NCBI RefSeq assembly: GCF_028283685.1
Contig: NZ_JAPWKF010000007.1
Span: 682,001 to 746,000 of the forward strand
DNA length: 64,000 nt
Direction: 5' to 3'
Origin: Edaphobacter sp.
Lineage (GTDB): Bacteria; Acidobacteriota; Terriglobia; Terriglobales; Acidobacteriaceae
Shown here one piece after another: positions 18,612-26,884 of this stretch (position 1 is its first letter; each line of letters begins with the position of its first letter). The notes beneath the pieces are model-generated. The model was not told the origin of the DNA. It saw only the letters and a list, made by a program, of their open reading frames with translations, and searched no databases. Both the position numbers and the translations under genes were made by a program.

Positions 18612-19451
18612 CTAGCTGATCTCGAGCACATCCTCATCGCGCGAAGCGACCTCTTTCGCCTTCTCCACAATATGACGGGCGACTTCGTAGAACTCTCCTG
18701 CCAGCTTGGAGTCCGGTCCCGCGAGCGCCATCGGCATGCCGCGGTCGCCGCCCTCGCGGATTGACGGATTCAGCTCAACCGCGCCGAGAAAGTCGATGTT
18801 GAACTGTGCCGCCGTGCGCTCCGTCCCGCCAGCGCCGAAGACGTCGATCACCTCGCCGCTGGGCAGCGTCATCTGCGACATATTCTCCACCATGCCCAGC
18901 ACCTCGACCTTTACCTGGTGGAACATCTCGAGCGCCTTGCGGGCATCCTCGAGCGCCACGTTTGAACCGGTCGAAACCACCACGGCGCCCGTCAGCGGCA
19001 CCGTCTGCACCAGTGAGATCACCACGTCTCCCGTGCCTGGAGGCAGATCGATGATCAGGTAATCCAGCTCTCCCCACTCCACCTGCTGCAGGAACTGCCG
19101 GATGATCTGGTGCAGCATCGGTCCACGCATCACCAGCGGCTTGTCGCCGGGCGAGATCAGGCCAATGGAGATAAACTTCACGCCGTGTCCGACGACGGGC
19201 TCGATGCGGTTGTCGCCCACCACGTTCGGCTGCCGCGTCGCTCCCAGCATCGTCGGCACGTTCGGGCCGTAGATGTCGGCGTCGATCAGGCCGACCTTGT
19301 GGCCCATCTTGGCCAGTGCGACCGAAAGATTGACCGCAACGGTGGTCTTGCCGACCCCGCCCTTGCCACTGCCCACTGCGATGACGTGCGCTACTCCCGG
19401 TAGAGGCTGCGGCTGCGGCCCCTGAGGTGCTCCTGCTCCCATGTGTCCCAT
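18612..19451 (-). CDS. Mrp/ApbC-family P-loop ATPase lacking the CxxC motif
   Basis: About 279 aa. Mrp/ApbC proteins are MinD-like ATPases that carry and deliver iron-sulfur clusters. Deviant Walker A GSGKGGVGKTT at about 28-38, IDADIYGPNVPTML, IIDLPPGTGD and the switch regions are intact. Two usual parts are missing: the N-terminal MIP18/DUF59 domain, and the CxxC that bridges a cluster between two subunits (after ENMS the sequence reads QMTLPSGEVIDVFGAGG, where relatives have C-x-x-C). ATG 19451 has AGGAG 6 nt upstream. It lies between a thioesterase gene (19-nt gap) and hrcA (45-nt gap). Confidence 0.9.
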   Translation of the reverse strand: MGHMGAGAPQGPQPQPLPGVAHVIAVGSGKGGVGKTTVAVNLSVALAKMGHKVGLIDADIYGPNVPTMLGATRQPNVVGDNRIEPVVGHGVKFISIGLISPGDKPLVMRGPMLHQIIRQFLQQVEWGELDYLIIDLPPGTGDVVISLVQTVPLTGAVVVSTGSNVALEDARKALEMFHQVKVEVLGMVENMSQMTLPSGEVIDVFGAGGTERTAAQFNIDFLGAVELNPSIREGGDRGMPMALAGPDSKLAGEFYEVARHIVEKAKEVASRDEDVLEIS

Positions 19452-19470
19452 AACCTTCTCCTGAATCCTG

Positions 19471-19992
19471 TCAGATGTGCCACTCTTCGCTGAGCAGAGC
19501 ACGCATCTCTTTCTTGCGTAGTGTCTCGCCGGCTCGCATCTCGCGGCGGCGGCCTGCGTCCTCGTAACGACGCTTCTGGTGCTCCGTCTCCGGAATCACC
19601 TGCGGAACGACGAGCTTCTGTCCCGTCATGTCCATCGCGACGTAGGTCAAATAAGCGGAAGAGACGTGACGCAGACGGTTGCGGCGAACGTCTTCGACCA
19701 TCGCCTTCACACCAACCTCCATCGATGTCTTGAAGGCGCGGTTGACGCTGGCCTTCAGAATCAGAAGGTCGCCAACGTGGACCGGCGCAACGAAGTCCAG
19801 GTGATCCATGCTGGCCGTGACCGTCACCGCACGTGCATGGCGGCTGGCTGCCATGGCGCCCACCAGGTCGATGTACTGCATCAGGCGTCCGCCAAAAAGA
19901 TTACCCAGCGCATTGGCGTCTGCGGGAAAGATAATCTCGCTGCGCTCGGACTGCGACCCGCATACGGTTCTTGCTACGACCTCTTCGCTCAT
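19471..19992 (-). CDS. Hotdog-fold acyl-CoA thioesterase
   Basis: About 173 aa. Hydrolyses acyl-CoA to free acid and CoA. The N-terminal signature NALGNLFGGRLMQYIDLVGA contains the hotdog helix of the cytosolic acyl-CoA thioesterase family (YciA/BACH type; catalytic Asp/Asn region), and MDHLDFVAPVHVGDLL is the conserved first strand. A basic C-terminal tail (RRREMRAGETLRKKEMR) extends beyond the fold. The ATG at 19992 gives MSEEVVART; longer reading frames upstream overlap the divergent TPR gene and are unlikely. First gene of the run leading to mrp-hrcA-grpE-dnaJ. Confidence 0.85.
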   Translation of the reverse strand: MSEEVVARTVCGSQSERSEIIFPADANALGNLFGGRLMQYIDLVGAMAASRHARAVTVTASMDHLDFVAPVHVGDLLILKASVNRAFKTSMEVGVKAMVEDVRRNRLRHVSSAYLTYVAMDMTGQKLVVPQVIPETEHQKRRYEDAGRRREMRAGETLRKKEMRALLSEEWHI

Positions 19993-20053
19993 TAAATACA
20001 GTGTAAATCGCCGCGGCTTGCCAACTCCACGCGCTCCGTCGCACCATCGAAGG

Positions 20054-20365
20054 ATGGACCGCATCGCTCTGCTCTCCCAGGTACTTGAACAGAACCCCAC
20101 CGACGCCTTCGCCCGCTATGGTCTGGCCATGGCCTACGTCGCCGAGGGCAAGCCCGAAGAAGCGCTCAACCAGTTCACCACCCTGACCGCCCACAACCCG
20201 GACTACGTTCCGGCCTACCAGATGTCCGCTCAGACGCTGGCCAAACTCGGCCGCAGCGACGAGGCCATCGAGCGCCTGAAGAGCGGCCTCGAAGCCGCCG
20301 CCCGGACCGGCAATCAGCACGCCGCCTCGGAGATGCAGGGCATGCTCGACGAACTCGGCGGTTAA
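20054..20365 (+). CDS. Small TPR-repeat protein
   Basis: 103 aa, made of about two and a half tetratricopeptide repeats: DAFARYGLAMAYVAEGKPEE (17-36), YVPAYQMSAQTLAKLGRSDE (51-70) and a final amphipathic helix. TPRs mediate protein contacts; no partner is evident. The ATG at 20054 overlaps no recognisable ribosome site beyond GAAGG directly against it; longer frames begin inside the divergent thioesterase and are rejected. Gap to mgtC-like gene is 35 nt, so these may be co-transcribed. Confidence 0.75.
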   Translation: MDRIALLSQVLEQNPTDAFARYGLAMAYVAEGKPEEALNQFTTLTAHNPDYVPAYQMSAQTLAKLGRSDEAIERLKSGLEAAARTGNQHAASEMQGMLDELGG

Positions 20366-20400
20366 CCCGGCGCGGCGCGGCGACATCTTATGAAACCGCC

Positions 20401-21123
20401 ATGCCAATCTCGCTCACCTGGCAACAAATCGGTCTTCGGCTGGTGTTGGCGCTCGTCGCCAGCTTCCTGATCGGCTTTGACCGCGACGAACGTGGCCAAT
20501 CGACCGGCGTCCGCACCACCATGCTGGTCTGCCTTGCGGCGACGCTCGCCATGCTGCAGGCCAACATGCTGATGAACGTACGGGGAAAGACGCCGGACTC
20601 GTTTGTCGTCCTCGACCTCATGCGCCTTCCGCTGGGCATTCTCTCCGGCATCGGCTTCATCGGAGCCGGAGCCATCATCCGCAAAGATGGCCTGGTCCGC
20701 GGCCTCACCACCGCTGCCACGCTGTGGTTCGTCACCGTCCTTGGCCTCATCTTCGGGGGTGGACAGATCTGGCTGGCCGTCGTCGGAAGCGCCCTCGCAC
20801 TCTTCATTCTGTGGATCTTGAAGGGCATTGAGAGCAAATTCCCGACGCACCACACCGGCACACTCGCGCTGCAACTGAACGTGCCCGACTTCACCCCATC
20901 GGCAACGTCCACCTCTCCAAGCGAGTCGGAGCTGCGTCACCAATTCAAAGCCGCCGGCTTCCACATGCGATCGTGGACGGCCCATTACACAGGATTCGCG
21001 CTCAGCGCCATCGAATGCGAACTGCGCTGGCCCTCTGTCATGGACCAGGAACCATCCACCCCCTCCTTCATCGCCTCCATCGCCCAGGAACCTTTTGTAC
21101 GGTCCCTCACCTGGCATATGTGA
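20401..21123 (+). CDS. MgtC/SapB-family membrane protein
   Basis: 240 aa. Four to five transmembrane helices in the first 145 residues with the family signatures LVASFLIGFDRDERGQSTGVR and GIGFIGAGAIIRKDGLVRGL, then TTAATLWFV. A soluble C-terminal domain of about 90 residues follows. MgtC proteins aid survival in low magnesium and inside host cells; in Salmonella MgtC affects the F1Fo ATPase and phosphate uptake. The role in a free-living bacterium is not settled. I see no magnesium riboswitch-like leader in the short upstream gap. Confidence 0.9.
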   Translation: MPISLTWQQIGLRLVLALVASFLIGFDRDERGQSTGVRTTMLVCLAATLAMLQANMLMNVRGKTPDSFVVLDLMRLPLGILSGIGFIGAGAIIRKDGLVRGLTTAATLWFVTVLGLIFGGGQIWLAVVGSALALFILWILKGIESKFPTHHTGTLALQLNVPDFTPSATSTSPSESELRHQFKAAGFHMRSWTAHYTGFALSAIECELRWPSVMDQEPSTPSFIASIAQEPFVRSLTWHM

Positions 21124-21157
21124 GACTTTCGGCCCCGACGACCATCTATACTTAGAC

Positions 21158-22678
21158 ATGGCGAACTCCCTTCCTGCGACCCTCGGCGCTCTTCGTACCA
21201 GCGAATACACCCCCGAACGTCTTGCACGCAGCGTGAAGGATGAGCTGCGCGAGAACCTCATCGACCGCCTGCGCTCCAAAGAAACCATCTTTCCCGGCAT
21301 CGTCGGCTACGAAGACACGGTCGTCCCGCAGATCGTCAACGCCTTGCTCTCGCGCCACAACTTCATCCTGCTCGGCCTCCGTGGACAGGCGAAGTCCCGC
21401 ATCCTGCGCGCGCTGACGGCCCTGCTCGATCCGCATACGCCCTACATCGCAGGCTCCGAGATCCGCGATAATCCGTACGCGCCAATCAGCAAGTACTCGC
21501 GCGACCTGATCGCGAAGCTCGGCGACGAAACACCCATCGCCTGGCTGGCACCCGACGAGCGCTTCGTCGAAAAGCTCGCCACTCCCGACGTCACCGTGGC
21601 CGACCTCGTCGGCGATATCGACCCAATCAAAGCGGCACGCTCCAACCAGGACCTCGGCAGCGAGCTGACCATGCACTACGGCCTGCTCCCCCGCGCCAAT
21701 CGCGGCATCTTCGCCATCAACGAGGTGCCCGACCTCGCCGGAAAGATTCAGGTCGCGCTCTTCAACATCATGCAGGAAGGCGACGTGCAGATTAAGGGCT
21801 ACCCCGTGCGCCTCCCGCTCGACGTTGCCATCGTCTTCAGCGCCAATCCCGAGGACTACACGGCGCGCGGCAAGATCGTCACGCCGCTCAAGGACCGCAT
21901 CGGCTCCGAGATTCGCACGCACTACCCCGAAGACATCGAAGAGGGCATCCGCATCACCGCACAGGAGGCCTGGTCCGAACGCCCGGCCAGCAACATCGAG
22001 ATACCGCATTACATCCGGCAGATCGTCGAACAGATTGCCTTCTCTGCACGCGAGGACAAGAAAGTCGACAAGCGCTCCGGCGTCTCGCAGCGCCTGCCCA
22101 TCTCGACCATGGAGCTGGTGCTTTCGAATGCAGAACGCCGCGCCCTCCTCCACGGCGAAGACCTCGTCGTCCCACGCGTCGGCGACATCTACACTGCCCT
22201 GCCCGGCATCAGCGGCAAGATCGAGCTGGAGTACGAGGGCGAGATGCGCGGAGCCGACACCGTCATCCGCGAGATCATTCACTCTGCCGTCGGTCAGATC
22301 TTCGACCAGTACTTCGCCGAAGCCAACACGCAGCAGATCGAACAGTGGTTCAACCTGGGCGGCACCGTCCAGCTGAACGACTCGCAGCCTGCCGCAGCCT
22401 CGCTCACCGAGCTCGAGCAGATTCAGGGACTCCTCGAAAAGCTGACGCCGCTCGGCATCAATGGCAAGACCGCAGCCGAGACCACCGTCTCTGCCGCAGA
22501 GTTTCTCCTCGAAGGCATGACAGCGCACAAGCGCATCAGCCGCGCCGAAGAGCGCATCTTCACCGCAGCCGAAAAGAAGCAGCGCCTCGACCAGGCAGCA
22601 CAATACGCTGAGCGCATGCGCGAGCGCGAACAGGAAGAAGTCAACCCGCGCAACCGCTCACGGCGAGGCTTCAACTAA
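21158..22678 (+). CDS. MoxR/magnesium-chelatase-like AAA ATPase
   Basis: About 506 aa. AAA+ domain at about 30-290: VGYEDTVVPQIVNALLSRHNF, P-loop LLGLRGQAKSRI (G-x4-GQAKS), a Walker-B-like segment GIFAINEVPDL where the usual D is N, sensor-1 VFSANPEDYT, and the arginine region PLKDRIGSEIRTHYP. The C-terminal 200 residues are helical with a charged tail (AEERIFTAAEKKQRLDQA). These ATPases act with a von Willebrand A-domain partner as a metal-dependent chaperone or chelatase pair. The expected VWA partner is present but 2 kb downstream (24682), separated by two unrelated genes. Confidence 0.88.
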   Translation: MANSLPATLGALRTSEYTPERLARSVKDELRENLIDRLRSKETIFPGIVGYEDTVVPQIVNALLSRHNFILLGLRGQAKSRILRALTALLDPHTPYIAGSEIRDNPYAPISKYSRDLIAKLGDETPIAWLAPDERFVEKLATPDVTVADLVGDIDPIKAARSNQDLGSELTMHYGLLPRANRGIFAINEVPDLAGKIQVALFNIMQEGDVQIKGYPVRLPLDVAIVFSANPEDYTARGKIVTPLKDRIGSEIRTHYPEDIEEGIRITAQEAWSERPASNIEIPHYIRQIVEQIAFSAREDKKVDKRSGVSQRLPISTMELVLSNAERRALLHGEDLVVPRVGDIYTALPGISGKIELEYEGEMRGADTVIREIIHSAVGQIFDQYFAEANTQQIEQWFNLGGTVQLNDSQPAAASLTELEQIQGLLEKLTPLGINGKTAAETTVSAAEFLLEGMTAHKRISRAEERIFTAAEKKQRLDQAAQYAERMREREQEEVNPRNRSRRGFN

Positions 22679-22732
22679 ATCGCCTCTTTCGGGTAGGTGC
22701 CAGTTCTATCTTCATTCGCATAACATGCCGCA

Positions 22733-23863
22733 ATGCTGAAATCGGGCTTTGCGACATCGCTTCAATTCGGACTGGCACTTTTCCTGCTTGGCCTGACACA
22801 CACCGTAACCAGCGAAGAGATTAAGAACGCGAAGGCGTCTTACATCGACGTCGCAGCACGTCATCGCGCACTGACGCAGAATCACGACACCCGCACGGCG
22901 CAGGCCATCAAAGAGCTCAGCTTCTGCACCCAGCTCGCTCCCCTCACGCCGCCAAGCGGCCACATGATCATTCCACCGCACTATCTCAGCGGCGGACACG
23001 GCCCCATCAATCCGGCGGAAGCTCCCGTCACGCGTCTCTACAATGGCTTCGAGCATCGCGTCACCGCCGGCATGAACCAGTGGCTCGTCACCGGCAGCAG
23101 GCAGGAGGCACAGTGCGCGCAGCAGCAGATCGATAGCTGGGCACAGGCCGGAACCCTGCTCGACTACGACCCCAAGGAGAGCTCGCAGGCGTGGTTTCAG
23201 GTCGAGTGGACGCTGAGCGCCGTCGCCATCAGCGAGTCCGTACTCCTCAATGAGCCTTCGCTCGATCGCAGCATCATCGCGCGCGACATCGCATGGATGA
23301 ACAAAGTAGCGCATCGCACCGTCGAGTTCGACAAGGCCAGCACTCAGAGGAACAATCACCACTACTGGCGCGGGCTCGCCGCTACCGCGGTTGGCGTCAT
23401 CTCATCGGACAGCGAACTCTTCAGCTGGGGCATCGCCACCTACAAAGAAGCGATCAACGAACTCGACCAGCGCGGCGCTCTGCCACTGGAGATGGCACGG
23501 CACGAACGCGCCATTCATTACCAGTCCTTCGCACTGCAGCCGCTGGTACCTCTCGCCGCCTTCGCCGAGCGCCAGGGCGTTCCGCTGATGCTCTATCGTT
23601 CGCCCAGCGGCAAGACGATCAGCGACGCCGTCAACTTCTTCGGCCACGCTCTCGACGACCCCACGATCATCAAGGCCTACACCCCCGAGGAGCAGCTCCT
23701 CCAGGGCGAAGGCAAAGACTTCTTCGCCTTCGCCGAGATCTATTCGAATTACTTTCCGCAGCTCCCGCAGACGGTCGCTCTAGGACTGACCACGCCGACC
23801 TTCGCCACGCGCATCGGAGGCAGCATGACGGTTATCTCCGGGTACGTACCTTCCCACCCCTGA
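22733..23863 (+). CDS. Alginate-lyase-like protein, polysaccharide lyase family 5
   Basis: 376 aa, about the length of Pseudomonas AlgL (367). Hydrophobic signal segment at 8-25. The alpha-toroid core carries the PL5 active-site pattern: Asn208-His209 in RNNHHYW, and Arg256 and Tyr263 spaced seven apart in ARHERAIHYQSFAL, matching the catalytic Asn/His/Arg/Tyr of the Sphingomonas A1-III enzyme. PL5 lyases cleave mannuronate-rich alginate by beta-elimination in the periplasm. No alginate synthesis genes are nearby, so degradation or remodelling of another polyuronate is possible. It interrupts an AAA/VWA gene pair. Identification rests on motif reading. Confidence 0.8.
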   Translation: MLKSGFATSLQFGLALFLLGLTHTVTSEEIKNAKASYIDVAARHRALTQNHDTRTAQAIKELSFCTQLAPLTPPSGHMIIPPHYLSGGHGPINPAEAPVTRLYNGFEHRVTAGMNQWLVTGSRQEAQCAQQQIDSWAQAGTLLDYDPKESSQAWFQVEWTLSAVAISESVLLNEPSLDRSIIARDIAWMNKVAHRTVEFDKASTQRNNHHYWRGLAATAVGVISSDSELFSWGIATYKEAINELDQRGALPLEMARHERAIHYQSFALQPLVPLAAFAERQGVPLMLYRSPSGKTISDAVNFFGHALDDPTIIKAYTPEEQLLQGEGKDFFAFAEIYSNYFPQLPQTVALGLTTPTFATRIGGSMTVISGYVPSHP

Positions 23864-23887
23864 GCAGAGGCTATTACGTCATTCATA

Positions 23888-23937
23888 ATTTTTATAAAAA
23901 TCGAATCATCCATCATTTTTGATTATCTTCATAATCA
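23888..23937. promoter_or_regulatory. AT-rich leader with two palindromes upstream of the methyltransferase
   Basis: In an otherwise GC-rich region, 23876-23938 is strongly AT-rich. It holds ATTTTTATAAAAAT (23888-23901, perfect) and TGATTAT-CTTC-ATAATCA (23920-23937, 7-bp arms). The second ends directly at the ribosome site (AAGGAG). It may be an operator for a dimeric repressor, or a hairpin near the start codon. Confidence 0.4.
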
Positions 23938-23949
23938 GAAGGAGAATCG

Positions 23950-24621
23950 ATGCCCAATCAGACGCAGGCTGTCTTCGACGCCACAGCATCCACCTACGAT
24001 CAGAACCGCTCGCGCCTCATCCCCGGCTGCGACCGCATCTACGCTCGCACCATCGAGCTGATCCCTGCGGGGGCAAAGAAGATCGTCGACCTCGGCGCAG
24101 GCTCTGGCCTGCTGACCATCCTCATCCGCCAGCGCTTCCCCGACGCTCACATCCATCTCATCGATTTTTCTGCGCCCATGCTCGATCTCGCGCGCGAGCG
24201 CCTGGCCGACGACGCCAACCTCACCTTCTCGCAGACCGATTACGTCAAGTCCCCTTTACCGCAGCAGCAGTGCGCCATCGTCTCCACGCTGTCGATCCAT
24301 CATCTCGACGACCACGACAAGCAGAGCCTCTACCAGCGCTGCTACGAGGCACTCTCGCCAAACGGCGTCTTTGTGAATACCGACCACATCGCCGGCCCCA
24401 CGCCCGCCATGGAAGAGGTCTATCAGCAGCGCTGGCTCAACGAAATTCGCGCTCTGGGTGCGACCGAGCAACAGATCGCCGACTCGCTCTTCCGCCAGCA
24501 GGAGGACCGCCGCTCTCCACTGGAGCCGCAGCTCGAATGGCTGCGCAACGCAGGCTTCGCCGACGCCGACTGCTGGTTCAAAGAGAGCAGCTTCGCCGTC
24601 ATGACCGGTACCCGAAGCTGA
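23950..24621 (+). CDS. Class I SAM-dependent methyltransferase
   Basis: 223 aa. Motif I IVDLGAGSGLLTI at about 40-52, motif II IHLIDFSAPMLDLAR at about 65-80, and IVSTLSIHHLDDHDKQSLY at about 108-126 form the Rossmann SAM site. The pattern resembles the UbiE/Coq5-like methyltransferase_25 group; substrate unknown. AAGGAGAATCG lies right before ATG 23950. The AT-rich palindromic leader and the position between an AAA gene and its VWA partner suggest it arrived with, or alongside, the lyase gene. Confidence 0.88.
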   Translation: MPNQTQAVFDATASTYDQNRSRLIPGCDRIYARTIELIPAGAKKIVDLGAGSGLLTILIRQRFPDAHIHLIDFSAPMLDLARERLADDANLTFSQTDYVKSPLPQQQCAIVSTLSIHHLDDHDKQSLYQRCYEALSPNGVFVNTDHIAGPTPAMEEVYQQRWLNEIRALGATEQQIADSLFRQQEDRRSPLEPQLEWLRNAGFADADCWFKESSFAVMTGTRS

Positions 24622-24681
24622 ATTTCGCCAAGCTCTGCATCGCGGGCGGCCTCTTAACCGTCTAAACTGGAGGCCACCGCG

Positions 24682-25923
24682 ATGAAACGAGTCCGATACA
24701 CGAAGTTCACCGGCGATCTCTCCTCGAGCTTCGGGCTCGAAGACCTCATGCAGTCCCTCTCGGACTTTTTACTGGACTCCGGCTTCAACGACCCCTACTC
24801 CAACTTCTCCCAATTCAACGATCAGACGATGGAGAACCTGCGCGATGCCATTCGCCAGGCACTCGAATCCGGCGAACTCTTCGACGAGGAGGCGCAGGAG
24901 AAGTTCGAATCGCTGCCCGAAGATCAGGTCGAAGAGCTGATCGACAAGATCGTCCAGAAGATGCAGGAGCAGAACTTCATCAACGCCGAGATGCCCCCGC
25001 AGGGACAGGGCGAGGCCGGTGATGGCGACGCCAACGCGCGCTTCGAGGTCACCGACAAGGGGATGGATTTCCTCGGCTACAAGGCGCTGCGCGATCTGCT
25101 TGGCCCGCTGGGCCGCTCCAGCATCGGCCGCCACGACACGCGACACGAGGCCGCCGGCGTCGAGATCAACGGCTCCTCAAAGCTCTACGAGTTCGGCGAT
25201 ACGCTCAACCTCGATGTCACAGCCACCTTCTCCAGCGTCTTCGCGCGCGAAGGAATTCGCACAGCCGTCGAAGGCGAAGAGCATTCCCCGCTCAACGTCG
25301 AATACTCCGATCTTCATGTGCACCAGTCGGACTATCAGTCGTCGTGCGCCACCGTGGTGCTGCTCGACTGCTCGCACTCGATGATCCTCTACGGCGAAGA
25401 CCGCTTCACGCCCGCCAAGCGCGTGGCGATGGCGCTCTCGCACCTGATCCGCACGCAGTTCCCCGGCGATACGCTCAACCTCGTCCTCTTTCACGACTAC
25501 GCCGAGGAGATCCCCGTCTCGCAGCTCTCGCGCGTCAAGGTTGGCCCGCACTACACCAACACCCGGGACGGCCTGCGCCTCGCACAGCGCATCCTGGCCA
25601 AGCAGAACAAGGACATGAAGCAGATCGTGATGATCACCGATGGCAAACCGTCGGCCCTCACCCTGCCCGACGGACGCATCTACAAGAACGCCTTCGGCCT
25701 CGACCCGCTGGTCATCGAGGAGACGCTGGAAGAGGTCGCCCGCTGCAAGCGATCGAACATCATGATCAATACCTTCATGCTGGCCAACGACTTCACCCTG
25801 GTGCAGTTCGTCCAGAAGGTCAGCGCCATGTGCCGCGGCAAGGCCTACTTCACCACGCCGGAGACGCTGGGCAACTACCTGCTGATGGACTTTATGTCCC
25901 GTCGCATGAAGACCGTCCACTAG
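24682..25923 (+). CDS. VWA-domain protein, partner of the MoxR-like AAA ATPase
   Basis: 413 aa. An N-terminal acidic helical region (about 1-130, with many E and D and a [19 protein letters not shown] stretch) precedes a von Willebrand A domain at about 225-410. The metal-ion-dependent adhesion site is intact: DCSHS at about 234-238, conserved T in NTRDG near 297, and ITDGKP near 318. Proteins of this kind pair with MoxR-type AAA ATPases in cofactor insertion or complex assembly. Its ATPase lies at 21158. I infer they work together although they are not adjacent. Confidence 0.9.
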   Translation: MKRVRYTKFTGDLSSSFGLEDLMQSLSDFLLDSGFNDPYSNFSQFNDQTMENLRDAIRQALESGELFDEEAQEKFESLPEDQVEELIDKIVQKMQEQNFINAEMPPQGQGEAGDGDANARFEVTDKGMDFLGYKALRDLLGPLGRSSIGRHDTRHEAAGVEINGSSKLYEFGDTLNLDVTATFSSVFAREGIRTAVEGEEHSPLNVEYSDLHVHQSDYQSSCATVVLLDCSHSMILYGEDRFTPAKRVAMALSHLIRTQFPGDTLNLVLFHDYAEEIPVSQLSRVKVGPHYTNTRDGLRLAQRILAKQNKDMKQIVMITDGKPSALTLPDGRIYKNAFGLDPLVIEETLEEVARCKRSNIMINTFMLANDFTLVQFVQKVSAMCRGKAYFTTPETLGNYLLMDFMSRRMKTVH

Positions 25924-26035
25924 CCAACGCGCCTGTTTCCAGTAACACTGAACCTTTTCCTACCTTTTTCGTATCTACTCGCGTCATACTGCCTAGCCCG
26001 CGTTGCTCTTGGGCGGGCATGACTGAAGGAGTTCC

Positions 26036-26818
26036 ATGACACCACAGGAACAGGAGATGTTGCAGGGGCTGATCCAGCGCGTCAATCAGACCCAGCTCGA
26101 CGAAAAAGATCCTGACGCGGAAGAGATGCTCAACCAGACGCTCGGTCGCAATCCCGATGCGCTCTACGTTCTCGCACAGACCGTGCTGGTGCAGCAGTAT
26201 GCGCTGGACCAGGCCACGCAGCAACTCGACCAGCTGCGTCAGCAGCCAAAGCGTGCCACCAGCTTCCTGGGCGGCCTGCTCGGACGCGATCAGCAACAGG
26301 CTCCCCCACCGCCGCCTCCACCTCAGTTCTCCTATGCGCAGCAGACGCAGTACGTTCCTGTGCCCGGCTACGGCTACGGTTCACCTCAGCCAGTCGGCTA
26401 TCCCACAGGCGGAGGCGGCTTCCTGCGTGGAGCCATGCAAACGGCTGCTGGCGTCGCCGCTGGTGCGCTGGCGTTTGAAGGCGTCGAGAGCCTGCTGCAC
26501 GGCTTTGAACATAACGCCGGATACGGAATCGGAGACAGCGAACGTCCGGAGACCATCAACAACTACTACGGCGACTCCGGTGCGCACGAACACGACAGCA
26601 GCCTCTCCCCCGACATCGAAGACCGCCGCGACGAGTCTCGCTTCTCGCAGGCCGTTGAGAACAACGATCACGGAAACAGCGGAGACAGCCTGCTGGGCAA
26701 CGATAACTTCAACGACGACTCCAGCAACTTCCAGGACGACTCGTCTTCGTTCGACGACAGCAGCTCGGACTTCTCAGGCGATTTCGACTCAGGCGGCGGA
26801 GACGACAACAGCTTCTAA
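26036..26818 (+). CDS. DUF2076-family protein with acidic tail
   Basis: 260 aa. The N-terminal TPQEQEMLQGLIQRV helix, the Pro/Gln-rich middle (seven consecutive prolines near 87-93), a Tyr/Gly region, and the hydrophobic GGGFLRGAMQTAAGVAAGALAFEGVESLLHG are the DUF2076 pattern. The last 70 residues are a low-complexity Asp/Ser/Asn tail ending in DSGGGDDNSF. Family function is unknown; members are probably periplasmic or membrane-associated. AAGGAG lies 6 nt before ATG 26036. A GC hairpin (25996-26018) lies in the leader without a T run. Confidence 0.85.
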   Translation: MTPQEQEMLQGLIQRVNQTQLDEKDPDAEEMLNQTLGRNPDALYVLAQTVLVQQYALDQATQQLDQLRQQPKRATSFLGGLLGRDQQQAPPPPPPPQFSYAQQTQYVPVPGYGYGSPQPVGYPTGGGGFLRGAMQTAAGVAAGALAFEGVESLLHGFEHNAGYGIGDSERPETINNYYGDSGAHEHDSSLSPDIEDRRDESRFSQAVENNDHGNSGDSLLGNDNFNDDSSNFQDDSSSFDDSSSDFSGDFDSGGGDDNSF

Positions 26819-26856
26819 ACAATCCACCGTAGTTCCAAATCCACCGAAATTCCATC

Positions 26857-26884
26857 AGAGAAGGGCGATCACTCGCCCTTCTCT
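26857..26884 (+). terminator. Terminator hairpin overlapping the end of the AsmA-like gene
   Basis: Perfect 12-bp stem (AGAGAAGGGCGA / TCGCCCTTCTCT) with a TCAC loop. It ends the DUF2076 transcript, yet its right arm encodes the last residues (KEKGE) of the converging minus-strand gene, so the stem is under double constraint. Confidence 0.65.
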
